DNA of 64,000 bases from CAZMRW01 sp964568805 (GTDB taxonomy: Bacteria; Pseudomonadota; Gammaproteobacteria; Methylococcales; Methylomonadaceae). This document shows, piece by piece, positions 18,129 through 27,264 of the stretch. The notes under the pieces were generated by a model. The model had not been told where the DNA came from and made no database searches. It saw nothing but the letters and a program-made list of their open reading frames with translations. Within the stretch, counting starts at the first letter, position 1, and the number at the start of each line of letters is the position of its first letter. A program made the position numbers and the translations under genes. The stretch covers positions 15,405 through 79,404 of the forward strand of contig CAZMRW010000009.1 in the NCBI GenBank assembly GCA_964568805.1, in the 5' to 3' direction.

Positions 18129-19244
18129 ATGCCGATCACCGTGGTTTATGACTATCAAATTTTCAGCTGGCAACAATACGGCGGCATTTCCCGCTATTTT
18201 TACGAGACTGCGAATCGAATCGCCGGTCTGGACAGCACGCATGTGGAAATTTGCTCGCCGGTATATGTTACGTCTTATTTCGATGCGGTGGGTAGCCTGC
18301 ATCCCAGGGGCGTTAAGATTCCACATCTGTCACATTCCGGGCGAATTATTGGCGCGTGCAATGCGATATTGTCCCGATTCCTGGTGAAAAACAGGACTGA
18401 TGTCGATATTTTTCATGAAACCTATTATTCCGGAATCGATAACTGCCCGAGCTCGGCGAAGCGCATCATTACGGTCTGCGACATGACCCATGAAAAATTT
18501 CCGCAAAATTTTTTAAAGCGGGATAAAACCGCAGAGATCAAAGCCCGTGCAGTAAAGCGGGCTGATCATGTCATTTGTATTTCGGAAAGTACAAAAAAAG
18601 ATTTGATGGCGATGCAGAATGTACCGGAAGAAAAAATTTCCGTCGTTTATCTCGGTTGTTCTCTCGCGTTATCGAATCAACCCTTCGCCAATCCCTCGCT
18701 CTGCCGTCAGCCCTATATTCTTTATGTAGGTGTGCGGGGAGGGTATAAAAATTTTGACAGGATGCTGCGCGCCTATGCGGCTTCAGCGCGATTGAAAGAT
18801 CAGTTCTCACTGGTCTGTTTTGGCGGGGGACCGTTTAACGCGGATGAACAGGCTATCATAAGCACATTGGGTCTTACGCCGGATAGCGTGGTGCAGATGT
18901 CGGGCTCGGATGACTTGCTGGCGCAGTTGTATGCGAACGCGGCATTATTTGTTTGCCCGTCGTTATACGAGGGATTCGGTATCCCTCCCTTGGAAGCGAT
19001 GGCATTCGGTTGCCCGGTGGCGTGTTCCAATACCAGTTCGTTGCCTGAAGTTGTTGGCGATGCGGCGGAACTGTTCGATCCGACCGATATCGCGGCGATG
19101 GGCTTGGCCATGGAAAAAGTGGTTTTGTCAGCCGAGAGATCCAGGCAACTCGTAGCGCTTGGACAGGCGCGTATCAAGCTGTTTTCATGGGAGAAATGCG
19201 CTGCGGATACCCTGGCCGTATACAAAAAAGTTTTACAGGGTTGA
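18129..19244 (+). CDS. Glycosyltransferase family 4 (GT-B)
   Basis: A 371-residue retaining GT-B enzyme. The N-terminal domain begins VVYDYQIFSWQQYGGISRY, typical of mannosyltransferase-like GT4 members. The C-terminal donor domain has ILYVGVRGGYKNFDRML near 199 and the E-x7-E motif in PSLYEGFGIPPLEAMAFGCP near residue 280. No membrane segment is seen, so it acts on the cytoplasmic face, using a nucleotide sugar (often GDP-mannose in this branch). It is followed in TGATG overlap by the GDP-mannose 4,6-dehydratase gene, which is consistent with use of a GDP-linked sugar but does not prove it. Confidence 0.9.
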   Translation: MPITVVYDYQIFSWQQYGGISRYFYETANRIAGLDSTHVEICSPVYVTSYFDAVGSLHPRGVKIPHLSHSGRIIGACNAILSRFLVKNRTDVDIFHETYYSGIDNCPSSAKRIITVCDMTHEKFPQNFLKRDKTAEIKARAVKRADHVICISESTKKDLMAMQNVPEEKISVVYLGCSLALSNQPFANPSLCRQPYILYVGVRGGYKNFDRMLRAYAASARLKDQFSLVCFGGGPFNADEQAIISTLGLTPDSVVQMSGSDDLLAQLYANAALFVCPSLYEGFGIPPLEAMAFGCPVACSNTSSLPEVVGDAAELFDPTDIAAMGLAMEKVVLSAERSRQLVALGQARIKLFSWEKCAADTLAVYKKVLQG

Positions 19245-20200
19245 TGGCGATGACGCGAGCATTGATTTGTGGAGTGAGTGGCCAGGACGGCGCCTATTTG
19301 GCCAGATTTCTTTTGGATAAAGGTTATCAGGTCTTCGGTACGTCGCGCGATGCCCAGATTTCAAGCTTTGCCAATTTGCGGATCTTGGGCATTTTTGAAC
19401 GGGTAGAGACAATGTCGATGGCACTCAATGATTTCAGAAGTGTTTTACACGTATTAAACGCCGTTGAGCCCGACGAAATTTACAATCTTTCCGGACAGAG
19501 TTCCGTTGGCCTGTCGTTCGATCAGCCGGTAGAAACCATGGAAAGCATCAGTCTCGGATCGCTGAACCTGCTGGAGGTCATCCGCTTCTTAGCGAAAGAT
19601 ATGCGTCTATATAATGCCGGCTCCAGCGAATGTTTCGGTGATACCAATGGCGCGCCGGCGAATGAAAAAACCGCTTTTCATCCGCGGAGTCCCTACGCAG
19701 TCGCCAAATGCGCCGCGCATTGGCAGGTGGCCAATTACCGCGAAGCCTATAAGCTATTCGCTTGCACGGGCATTTTGTTCAATCATGAATCCAGCTTGCG
19801 TCCGGAACGTTTCGTGACCCGAAAGATTATCGAGGCCGCCAGGCGCATAGCGAAAGGGTCCAAAGAAAGGCTTGTGCTTGGCAATACCAAAATTATCAGG
19901 GACTGGGGGTGGGCGCCTGAATATGTGGAGGCGATGTGGCGTATGCTGCAATCGGAATCGCCGGATGATTATGTCATCGCCACTGGTAAAAGCGTGAGCC
20001 TGGAACGTTTTACCGAGCTGGCGTTTGCCGAATTCGGACTGGATTGGCATGATTTTACGGAAACACGCTCGGATTACTTCCGCCCCACGGATCTGGCCGG
20101 GAGTTATGCGGACCCTGAAAAGGCCGCAGACAAGCTAAATTGGCATGCTCACTATCAGGTTGAAGACGTGGTCCGGTTTATGGTGAGTATTAAACTTTGA
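19244..20200 (+). CDS. gmd: GDP-mannose 4,6-dehydratase
   Basis: A 318-residue short-chain dehydrogenase-type enzyme converting GDP-mannose to GDP-4-keto-6-deoxymannose. The NAD(P)-binding start is ALICGVSGQDGAYLARFL, where SGQDG is the GMD hallmark. The catalytic Tyr/Lys lie in PRSPYAVAKCAAHW, and the region GILFNHESSLRPERFVTRKI followed by IRDWGWAPEYVEAMW is specific to GMDs. Start may be ATG at 19244 (overlapping the previous stop) or ATG at 19250, where the AGGG spacing is better. No fucose synthetase follows, so the keto sugar may go to the aminotransferase at 10035 (perosamine-type) or to an unlinked reductase; this is inference. Confidence 0.92.
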   Translation: MAMTRALICGVSGQDGAYLARFLLDKGYQVFGTSRDAQISSFANLRILGIFERVETMSMALNDFRSVLHVLNAVEPDEIYNLSGQSSVGLSFDQPVETMESISLGSLNLLEVIRFLAKDMRLYNAGSSECFGDTNGAPANEKTAFHPRSPYAVAKCAAHWQVANYREAYKLFACTGILFNHESSLRPERFVTRKIIEAARRIAKGSKERLVLGNTKIIRDWGWAPEYVEAMWRMLQSESPDDYVIATGKSVSLERFTELAFAEFGLDWHDFTETRSDYFRPTDLAGSYADPEKAADKLNWHAHYQVEDVVRFMVSIKL

Positions 20201-20297
20201 TTGAGATAAGCCGGCAGAATTGCGGAATGTTTGTTTCGGCAAAAAAATGTCTAAAAAAATCTACTGCGGCCTCTTTGCTTTTTGACTTAGTGTTAAT

Positions 20298-21122
20298 ATG
20301 GAAAATACGGATCCTTTGATTACCGTCATCATCGCAGTTTACAATGGTAAAGCGACCTTGCAGCAATGTATCGATAGTTTCATTCGGCAAACCTATCGAT
20401 ACAAGCAATTGATCATTATCGATGGGGGATCAAAAGACGGCACGGTCGCCGTGCTGGAGGAAAATCGAGAACACATCGGCTATTGGCTGTCTGAGCCGGA
20501 TCGGGGAATCTACAACGCCTGGAACAAAGCCTTGCCCCATGCAACAGGCAGCTGGATTTGTTTTCTCGGAGCGGATGATTATTTTTGGGATGAAAGCGTC
20601 CTGGCAAGGTTGAGCGAGCATCTGGAACGTCTTCCGCTTTCCACTCGCCTGGCTTACGGTAAAGTCATGTTTGTCGATCCTGACGGAAACGAGCTCTACC
20701 CTGTGGGAGCGCCTTGGCACGAAATAAAAGAAAGCTTTACACGTGCCATGTGTATTCCACACCCGGCGGTTATGCACAGAAGAAGCCTGTTCGAGCAGTA
20801 TGGCCGGTTTGATGAATCGTTTCGTATTGCCGCAGACTATGAATTTTTACTTCGCGAGTTGCCGTCGGCCGACATATCATTCGTTTCGGATGTCATTGTC
20901 GTCGGAATGAGGCAGGGCGGAATCAGCAGCACCTCGGCCAATTTATCGATCGCGCTGGATGAAATTCGACGTGCGCAGCGAATGCATGGCTATTTTCCGC
21001 CCTGGCATATAAAATTCGTCTCCAGGCTGAGCGTCATTGTGCGCCTGTTTTTAATAAAAATTTTTGGTGACGCTGCGGTCAGAAAATGGATCAATTGGAG
21101 CAAGCGGGTAAACTTGCAATGA
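20298..21122 (+). CDS. Glycosyltransferase family 2
   Basis: A 274-residue inverting GT-A enzyme. The nucleotide-binding start is PLITVIIAVYNGKATLQQCI, followed by LIIIDGGSKDGTVAVL, and the metal-binding acidic motif is in WICFLGADDYFWDESV near residue 94. RIAADYEFLLREL near 174 supplies the likely catalytic acidic residue. The final 30 residues contain a hydrophobic, basic stretch that could sit on the membrane. It follows the dehydratase after 97 bases. Its donor is unknown; this GT2 subgroup often adds GlcNAc or related sugars in O-antigen and colanic-acid-like clusters. Confidence 0.9.
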   Translation: MENTDPLITVIIAVYNGKATLQQCIDSFIRQTYRYKQLIIIDGGSKDGTVAVLEENREHIGYWLSEPDRGIYNAWNKALPHATGSWICFLGADDYFWDESVLARLSEHLERLPLSTRLAYGKVMFVDPDGNELYPVGAPWHEIKESFTRAMCIPHPAVMHRRSLFEQYGRFDESFRIAADYEFLLRELPSADISFVSDVIVVGMRQGGISSTSANLSIALDEIRRAQRMHGYFPPWHIKFVSRLSVIVRLFLIKIFGDAAVRKWINWSKRVNLQ

Positions 21123-21169
21123 ACTCAAAGCTGGGAATAATTTCCTCAGGATTACCGGGATAGCATGTG

Positions 21170-22120
21170 ATGCGTGTTGCAGTAACCGGCGGCCGCGGAT
21201 TTATCGGCAAAAAACTGGTTGAGGCTTTGCTGGCGAGAGGCGACAAAGTACGCGTCCTGACGCGCCCAAAAAATACCCTGACTTGGCCGGGCGTCGACCT
21301 GGTGACAGGTGATTTAACCTCTTCCGATACCGATCTTGCAGCGTTCCTGGATGATGTCGATCTGCTCTATCATTGTGCCGGTGAAATCAGTGATATCGCG
21401 CGCATGAGAGAAGTGCATGTTTCGGGAACGGAGAGGCTGATTGAAGCCGCTCAGGGTCGTATCGGCCGCTGGGTGCAGTTAAGCAGCGTCGGGGCTTACG
21501 GGCCGGTTCGTGCCGGAAAGGTCAGCGAGGACTCGCCGGAAGCGCCCGCAGGAGAATACGAGTGTACCAAGACCGAGGCCGATGCCCTGGTGCGTTCGGC
21601 AGGCGTCAACGGAAAATTTTCTCAGGTTATCTTGCGGCCATCCATTGTTTATGGGCCGACCATGACCAACCGTTCCGTTTTTCAGTTGATTGATGCCGTT
21701 GCACGGGGCTGGTTTGCCTTTATCGGCAAGCCGGGTGCATCCGCAAATTATATTCATGTTGACAATGTGGTTCAGGCCTTGCTGGTTTGCGGTGGTAAAG
21801 CGGAAGCCGCCGGTCGCACCTATATCATCTCCGATCACTGCACGCTCGAGGATTTTATTGGCCTGATTGCCAAAAGTCTCGGCCGTCCTGATCCCGGATT
21901 AAGACTGCCCGAATGGTTAATGCGCGGGGCGGCAAGCCTTGGCCATGCGCTACCCGGATTTCCGTTAACCGAAAGTCGAGTCGATGCGCTGACCAATTTT
22001 GCCTGGTATTCCGATGAACGTCTTATCCGGGAAACAGGGTATCATCGCGTCCGCAGTATCGAATCCGGCATCGTTCAGATGGTTGAAGAATGGGGTCAAA
22101 ACCAAAATAAAGATCTGTGA
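21170..22120 (+). CDS. NAD-dependent epimerase/dehydratase
   Basis: A 316-residue extended short-chain dehydrogenase. The Rossmann motif is at the start (VAVTGGRGFIGKKLVEALL), the catalytic Ser region is VQLSSVGAYGP near residue 105, and the Tyr/Lys pair lies in GEYECTKTEADAL near residue 126. The substrate is probably a nucleotide or other sugar. ATG at 21170 is chosen over GTG at 21167 because GGGA lies 9 bases before it. It ends in GTGA overlap with the next glycosyltransferase. It is one of three epimerase/dehydratase genes of this type in the cluster and is not the WbpV-like one at 23268. The exact reaction (epimerase, dehydratase or reductase) is not resolved. Confidence 0.85.
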   Translation: MRVAVTGGRGFIGKKLVEALLARGDKVRVLTRPKNTLTWPGVDLVTGDLTSSDTDLAAFLDDVDLLYHCAGEISDIARMREVHVSGTERLIEAAQGRIGRWVQLSSVGAYGPVRAGKVSEDSPEAPAGEYECTKTEADALVRSAGVNGKFSQVILRPSIVYGPTMTNRSVFQLIDAVARGWFAFIGKPGASANYIHVDNVVQALLVCGGKAEAAGRTYIISDHCTLEDFIGLIAKSLGRPDPGLRLPEWLMRGAASLGHALPGFPLTESRVDALTNFAWYSDERLIRETGYHRVRSIESGIVQMVEEWGQNQNKDL

Positions 22121-23250
22121 AGAAAATCTGTTTTACCGCCACCATTCCTGCCGTCGTGTACTCTTTTCTGAAGGAGCATATCCGAGCCTGTGCGGAAAAG
22201 TGGAGTGCCAAGATCAGCACCCATCCGCAGGGAGCGGAGCTTTTAAGCGATCTTGACGCTCAATTCATTCCAATACCATTCGAACGAAAAATATCGCCCT
22301 GGCGGGATCTGTGTGCGTTGCTGCAATTACTGAGGCTGTTTCGCCGCGAGCGTTTCGATCTTGTGCATTCCATTATGCCTAAAACCGGCTTGTTGACGAT
22401 GATGGCGGCCTGGGCAGCCGGCGTACCCAATCGGTTACATACCTTCACCGGTCAGGTATGGGCGACAAGACAGGGCTGGAAACGCAGCGCGCTGAAACTG
22501 TTCGACCGCTTGATCGTGTTATTTGCCACACAGATCCTGGTGGATAGTCCATCACAGCGTGATTTTCTGGTGGCTGAAGGCATCATAGGCAAAGACAAGG
22601 CTCAAGTTTTGGGACATGGCTCGATCTGCGGTGTGGACGTCCGGCGATTTCATCCGGACCTGGCAGCCAGACAGGCAGTGCGTAAACAACTGGGTATCGA
22701 TGAGGCGCAGACCGTTATTCTATTTTTAGGGAGATTAAATCGTGATAAAGGCATGCTCGATCTTGCGGCTGCTTTTGCCGAAATCGCTGCGCATCGGTCA
22801 GATGTTGTGCTGGCGCTGGTTGGCGCGGAAGAAGATGTGACTTTCGAGTCCGTTCGGGAAATTTGCCGAGCCTGCAGCCACCAATTAAGGCGAGTCAGTT
22901 TTACACCCGAACCGGAACGGTTTCTGGCGATGGCCGATATTTTTTGTCTGCCCAGTTATCGGGAAGGCTTCGGTCAGGTTATTATAGAAGCCGCCGCAGC
23001 CGGTATTCCAACGGTTGCGACACGGATATATGGTATAGTCGATGCCGTTGCGGAGGGAGAGACAGGGCTGTTATATCCTGCCGGGGATGTCCCGGCGCTG
23101 ACGCATAACTTATTAATATGCATAGAAAACAAAGATTTTCGCCAAAAGATGGGCGAAGCTGCCCGAGCAAGGGCGCTAGCGTTGTTTTCCAGTCAAAAAA
23201 TTACCGGCGAATTATTGAATCTATACGATAAGGTACTCAACAGAGGTTAA
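22117..23250 (+). CDS. Glycosyltransferase family 4 (WbpH/WbnK-like)
   Basis: A 377-residue GT-B enzyme starting with GTG inside the previous stop (GTGA). The N-domain has LVHSIMPKTGLLTMMAAWAA and RLHTFTGQVWATRQG, a pattern seen in O-antigen GT4 enzymes that act early on lipid-linked acceptors. The C-domain has VILFLGRLNRDKGMLDL near 205 and the E-x7-E motif in PSYREGFGQVIIEAAAAG near 275. It comes just before the WbpV-WbpL-WbpM-like trio, where Pseudomonas serotypes carry comparable GT4 genes. Donor and acceptor sugars are inferred only by position. Confidence 0.88.
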   Translation: MKKICFTATIPAVVYSFLKEHIRACAEKWSAKISTHPQGAELLSDLDAQFIPIPFERKISPWRDLCALLQLLRLFRRERFDLVHSIMPKTGLLTMMAAWAAGVPNRLHTFTGQVWATRQGWKRSALKLFDRLIVLFATQILVDSPSQRDFLVAEGIIGKDKAQVLGHGSICGVDVRRFHPDLAARQAVRKQLGIDEAQTVILFLGRLNRDKGMLDLAAAFAEIAAHRSDVVLALVGAEEDVTFESVREICRACSHQLRRVSFTPEPERFLAMADIFCLPSYREGFGQVIIEAAAAGIPTVATRIYGIVDAVAEGETGLLYPAGDVPALTHNLLICIENKDFRQKMGEAARARALALFSSQKITGELLNLYDKVLNRG

Positions 23251-23267
23251 CTCATTAGCCACGTTAC

Positions 23268-24260
23268 ATGAATGCACCATTGAAAAATCAATCCCAACTG
23301 CAGGCCGAAAGGCTTCTCATCACCGGCGCCAACGGGTTTATCGGGCGAGATTTGTGCGCCAAAACGATCAGCCGCGGGTGGCAGGTGAGAGCAGTTCTCC
23401 GCAGTTCTCGTCAACTGCCTTCGGTTTTGGATCGGGTGACGGTAGACAACATAGACGAAAATACCGATTGGACACAGGCATTACAGAATATCAGTGTTGT
23501 GATTCACCTTGCCGGCCGCGTACATGTCGTCAGGGATTCAGCCCTGGATCCGCTGTCCGATTTTCGGCGCATCAATGTTGACGGCACCCTGAATCTGGCA
23601 CGGCAGGCTGCAAAGGCGGGTATCCGGCGATTTATTTTTATCAGTTCCATCAAGGTTAACGGAGAAAATTCACCAGCGGGACAGCCTTATACGTTATCGG
23701 ATCAGCCGGCGCCTATTGATCCCTATGGAATATCCAAATATGAAGCGGAAGAAGCCTTACGCCGGTTGTCCGTCGAAACCGGCATGGACGTGGTCATTCT
23801 CAGGCCGCCACTGGTATACGGGCCGGGCGTGCAGGGTAATTTCCTCAGTATGATGCGATGGCTGGATAAGGGCATCCCGTTGCCTTTGGCATCGATAAAT
23901 AACAAACGAACTCTGGTTTCCCTCGATAATCTGGTCGATTTAATCATGACCTGCATAACACACCCGGGAGCGGCAAATCAGACCTTCTTGGCGGGCGATG
24001 GCGAAGATCTTTCGACGACCGAATTGCTGCAGCGCACTGCGCGTGCGCTCGGCAAAAAAGCGCGGCTACTGCCGATACCTGTCTGGCTATTGCGATTCTG
24101 CCTGGGATTGATTGGAAAAAGTGCGGCGCTACAAAAGCTGTGCGGCTCCCTGCAGGTGGATATTAACAAGACCCGCGAACAACTGAACTGGACACCGCCA
24201 ACGGGGGTCGACGAAGCCCTGCGCAAGACCGCCCGGGATTATTTAAAGGCCTATAAATGA
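23268..24260 (+). CDS. NAD-dependent sugar epimerase, WbpV-like
   Basis: A 330-residue extended SDR. The Rossmann motif is LLITGANGFIGRDLCAK near residue 17, the catalytic Ser region is FIFISSIKVNGENSP near 125, and the Tyr/Lys pair is in DPYGISKYEAEEAL near 154. It resembles the UDP-N-acetylhexosamine C4-epimerases linked to WbpL-type initiating transferases. It overlaps the next gene by 4 bases (ATGA). With a WbpL-like and a WbpM-like gene directly downstream, the trio copies the order known from Pseudomonas aeruginosa O-antigen loci, in which WbpV supplies the N-acetylated sugar. The epimerase reaction itself is inferred. Confidence 0.85.
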   Translation: MNAPLKNQSQLQAERLLITGANGFIGRDLCAKTISRGWQVRAVLRSSRQLPSVLDRVTVDNIDENTDWTQALQNISVVIHLAGRVHVVRDSALDPLSDFRRINVDGTLNLARQAAKAGIRRFIFISSIKVNGENSPAGQPYTLSDQPAPIDPYGISKYEAEEALRRLSVETGMDVVILRPPLVYGPGVQGNFLSMMRWLDKGIPLPLASINNKRTLVSLDNLVDLIMTCITHPGAANQTFLAGDGEDLSTTELLQRTARALGKKARLLPIPVWLLRFCLGLIGKSAALQKLCGSLQVDINKTREQLNWTPPTGVDEALRKTARDYLKAYK

Positions 24261-25276
24261 TCGGATGGGTATCGATTCTTTTGTTGGCTTGGTTAGCCGC
24301 GACGATATTGACCGGGATCATTCGCCGCTACGCCTTGACCGTAAATCTTTTGGATATTCCCAATCAGCGCAGTTCTCATACCCTGCCTACTCCGCGAGGG
24401 GGCGGACTGGCGATAGTCATCGTCTTCATGATCGGTCTTCCGGTTCTTAACGGCATGGGCTTTTTGGATCAACAGGCGACGTGGGCGTTCCTGGGCGCAG
24501 GCGCCTGGGTGGCATTGGTCGGTTTTCTGGACGACCATCAACATATCCCTGCACGATGGAGATTGCTGGCGCATTTTGTTGCGGCGGTATGGGCCCTGGT
24601 CTGGTTGGGCGGATTGCCGCCGCTGGAAGTGTTCGGATATGCTCTTGATTTGGGTTGGATCGGCCATCTGTTAGGGCTTTTTTATCTGGTTTGGTTGCTC
24701 AATCTCTACAATTTTATGGATGGCATCGATGGACTTGCCGGGATTGAAGCCGTCACCGTTTGTTTGGGCGGAGTTGTGCTATATCTGTTAACGGACGACA
24801 GCACTCCATGGCTCGCGCCGGCATTGTTGGCGATGGCAGTCACCGGTTTTTTATGGTGGAATTTTCCGCCCGCCAGGATATTTATGGGCGATGCAGGCAG
24901 CGGATTTTTAGGCATTGTCTTGGGGCTGTTTTCCCTGCAGGCCACAAAAGTTTCTCCGCAATTTTTTTGGAGCTGGATGATATTGCTGGGCGTATTTATC
25001 GTCGATGCGACATGGACCTTGTTCCGGCGGTTATTGAGCGGCGAGGAAGTACATCAGGCGCATCGCAGCCATGCTTATCAACATGCGTCGCGTTATTTTG
25101 GCGCCCATAAGCCGGTAACAATGTGGGTCGGAACAATCAATCTATGCTGGCTGACGCCGCTGGCATTGGCCGTCGGCTTGGCTAAGCTTGATGGCCTATC
25201 CGGTGTCGTTCTGGCCTATTTTCCGTTGGTATTATTGGCTATCAAGTTCAATGCAGGCCAGCAGGAGTCGAGTTAG
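24257..25276 (+). CDS. WecA/WbpL-type undecaprenyl-phosphate sugar-1-phosphate transferase
   Basis: A 339-residue polytopic enzyme of the MraY/WecA/WbpL family that starts a glycan by moving a sugar-1-phosphate from UDP to undecaprenyl phosphate in the inner membrane. The family motifs are DIPNQRSSHTLPTPRGGG near residue 32, LVGFLDDHQHIP near 93, the metal/substrate motif LYNFMDGIDGLAG near residue 152 and ARIFMGDAGSGFLG near 208. About ten hydrophobic helices are present. It lies between WbpV-like and WbpM-like genes with overlaps on both sides. The first sugar is probably an N-acetylated hexosamine derivative such as FucNAc or QuiNAc, by analogy. Confidence 0.92.
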   Translation: MIGWVSILLLAWLAATILTGIIRRYALTVNLLDIPNQRSSHTLPTPRGGGLAIVIVFMIGLPVLNGMGFLDQQATWAFLGAGAWVALVGFLDDHQHIPARWRLLAHFVAAVWALVWLGGLPPLEVFGYALDLGWIGHLLGLFYLVWLLNLYNFMDGIDGLAGIEAVTVCLGGVVLYLLTDDSTPWLAPALLAMAVTGFLWWNFPPARIFMGDAGSGFLGIVLGLFSLQATKVSPQFFWSWMILLGVFIVDATWTLFRRLLSGEEVHQAHRSHAYQHASRYFGAHKPVTMWVGTINLCWLTPLALAVGLAKLDGLSGVVLAYFPLVLLAIKFNAGQQESS

Positions 25277-27264
25277 TGAAGACAAGCTTAGCGCACTGGT
25301 TCATCGGACTCTCACGACGTACCAAGGCGGTCATTTTAATCAGCGCCGATATCATTTTTGCAGTATTGGCACTATGGTTGGCGTTCTCGTTACGATTAGG
25401 CCTGCTCTATGTGCCGAAAGGTCCCGAATGGTACCTTTTTGCCGTTGCGCCGGTGTTAACCGTGCCGATTTTTGCCAGGTTAGGGCTTTACCGAGCCATT
25501 ATCCGCTACATCGAAGTTCGGGCATTGTGGACGATCATCCAGGCGGTTACGATTTATGCCTTTGTGTTCGCCGGTATCTATTTTACGCCTTTTATCCTCT
25601 ATGAAACCGGCATTCGCAATCTGCCCCGCACCGTACCTCTGTTAAACTGGCTGATCATGGTGCTGCTGGTCGGCAGCAGCCGGTTTTTTGCACGGTGGTG
25701 GCTTGGCGATATCTATTTACAGCTCGGCGGCGGGCGTAAATCGGCCGATCACCGCAAGAATAATGTATTGATTTATGGCGCCGGAAGCGCCGGGGTGCAG
25801 TTGGCTTCGGCTTTGGCTCATGGACGTGAGTTCAGGCCGGTTGCCTTCATCGATGACGATGTAAAGTTGCATAAGCATAAAATCAACGGTTTACGGATAT
25901 ATCCATTCAGCTCGTTAAGCTATTTAATCGAGAGGCATCAAATTTCAGATATTCTCCTGGCGCTGCCGTCAGCAAGCCGGGCGCGGAAAAGCGAGCTGAT
26001 CCGTATGCTCGAACCCTATGCCGTACATGTCATGTCGATGCCGGGTTTGTCTGATATTGCCCAAGGCAAAGTAACCTTTGATACGCTGCAGGAAGTGGAT
26101 ATCGGCGATCTATTGGGCCGCGATCCGGTGGCGCCTGATCAATCTCTGCTGCATGCCGATATCACCGGCAAGGTGGTCATGGTCACCGGGGCCGGCGGTT
26201 CCATCGGTTCGGAACTCTGCCGTCAGATTGTTCTGCTGCAACCTGCTGCGTTGATCCTGTATGAACTCAGTGAATTCGCGCTTTATCAAATTGACAAGGA
26301 GCTGTCTTTTTTATTGAGCAAAACCAAAAATACCAGCCAAGCCGAGTTGATCGCGATATTAGGTTCCGTGACGGACTTTAGGCGATTGCAGAAAGTTTGC
26401 AAGACATATAAAGTTCAAACGATCTATCATGCGGCGGCCTATAAGCATGTACCGATGGTGGAAAAAAATCCGGGGGAGGCGATCCGCAATAATGTGTTCG
26501 GCACCTTGCATGCCGCTCAAGCCGCTATTCAGGCAAATGCCGATACTTTTGTGCTCATTTCAACCGATAAGGCCGTCAGGCCGACCAATACGATGGGCGC
26601 CAGCAAACGCTTTGCCGAATTGATATTACAAGCCTTAAGCCACGATACCGGCGTCAAACATCATACGCGTTTCACGATGGTAAGGTTCGGCAATGTTTTG
26701 GGGTCTTCAGGATCGGTGGTGCCGCTATTCAGAGAGCAGATTGCCATAGGCGGTCCGGTAACCGTTACCGACCCGAAAATCATTCGCTATTTCATGACCA
26801 TACCCGAGGCTGCCCAACTGGTCATCCAGGCCGGCGCGATGGGGAACGGCGGCGATGTATTCGTGCTGGACATGGGCGAGCCCATCCGTATTCTCGATTT
26901 GGCAAAAAGAATGATTCATCTAAGCGGTTTGGAAATAAAAGACGAAACGCATCCGTCCGGAGAAATTGAGATTCATTTTACCGGCTTGAGGCCTGGTGAA
27001 AAGCTTTATGAGGAGCTGTTGATCGGTGACAATGTTTCGGAAACCGGTCATTCCAGGATAATGCGGGCTGAAGAACACGAAATTCCCTGGACTGAATTGG
27101 AACAATTGCTGGTTGCTTTGGATCACGCAGCGAATCAGGATGACTTTGAAGAAGTGAGAGAAATTTTGACGAAGGCGGTTTCGGGTTTTGTTCCGCAATG
27201 CGACATTGAAGATTTATTGTGGAAGAAAATCAGGCTTGATGAAAATCATTGCTCTGTTATGTGA
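25276..27264 (+). CDS. WbpM/CapD-type membrane-bound UDP-sugar dehydratase
   Basis: A 662-residue protein. The first roughly 150 residues hold four hydrophobic segments and anchor it in the inner membrane. A first Rossmann-like domain (VLIYGAGSAGVQLASAL near residue 169) is followed by the catalytic one (VMVTGAGGSIGSELC near 300). The active site reads LISTDKAVRPTNTMGASKR, with Met in place of the usual SDR tyrosine, a known trait of WbpM/FlaA1-class UDP-GlcNAc 4,6-dehydratases. It makes UDP-4-keto-6-deoxy sugars for FucNAc or QuiNAc. The start is GTG, overlapping the previous TAG by one base. It ends the glycan cluster. Confidence 0.93.
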   Translation: MKTSLAHWFIGLSRRTKAVILISADIIFAVLALWLAFSLRLGLLYVPKGPEWYLFAVAPVLTVPIFARLGLYRAIIRYIEVRALWTIIQAVTIYAFVFAGIYFTPFILYETGIRNLPRTVPLLNWLIMVLLVGSSRFFARWWLGDIYLQLGGGRKSADHRKNNVLIYGAGSAGVQLASALAHGREFRPVAFIDDDVKLHKHKINGLRIYPFSSLSYLIERHQISDILLALPSASRARKSELIRMLEPYAVHVMSMPGLSDIAQGKVTFDTLQEVDIGDLLGRDPVAPDQSLLHADITGKVVMVTGAGGSIGSELCRQIVLLQPAALILYELSEFALYQIDKELSFLLSKTKNTSQAELIAILGSVTDFRRLQKVCKTYKVQTIYHAAAYKHVPMVEKNPGEAIRNNVFGTLHAAQAAIQANADTFVLISTDKAVRPTNTMGASKRFAELILQALSHDTGVKHHTRFTMVRFGNVLGSSGSVVPLFREQIAIGGPVTVTDPKIIRYFMTIPEAAQLVIQAGAMGNGGDVFVLDMGEPIRILDLAKRMIHLSGLEIKDETHPSGEIEIHFTGLRPGEKLYEELLIGDNVSETGHSRIMRAEEHEIPWTELEQLLVALDHAANQDDFEEVREILTKAVSGFVPQCDIEDLLWKKIRLDENHCSVM

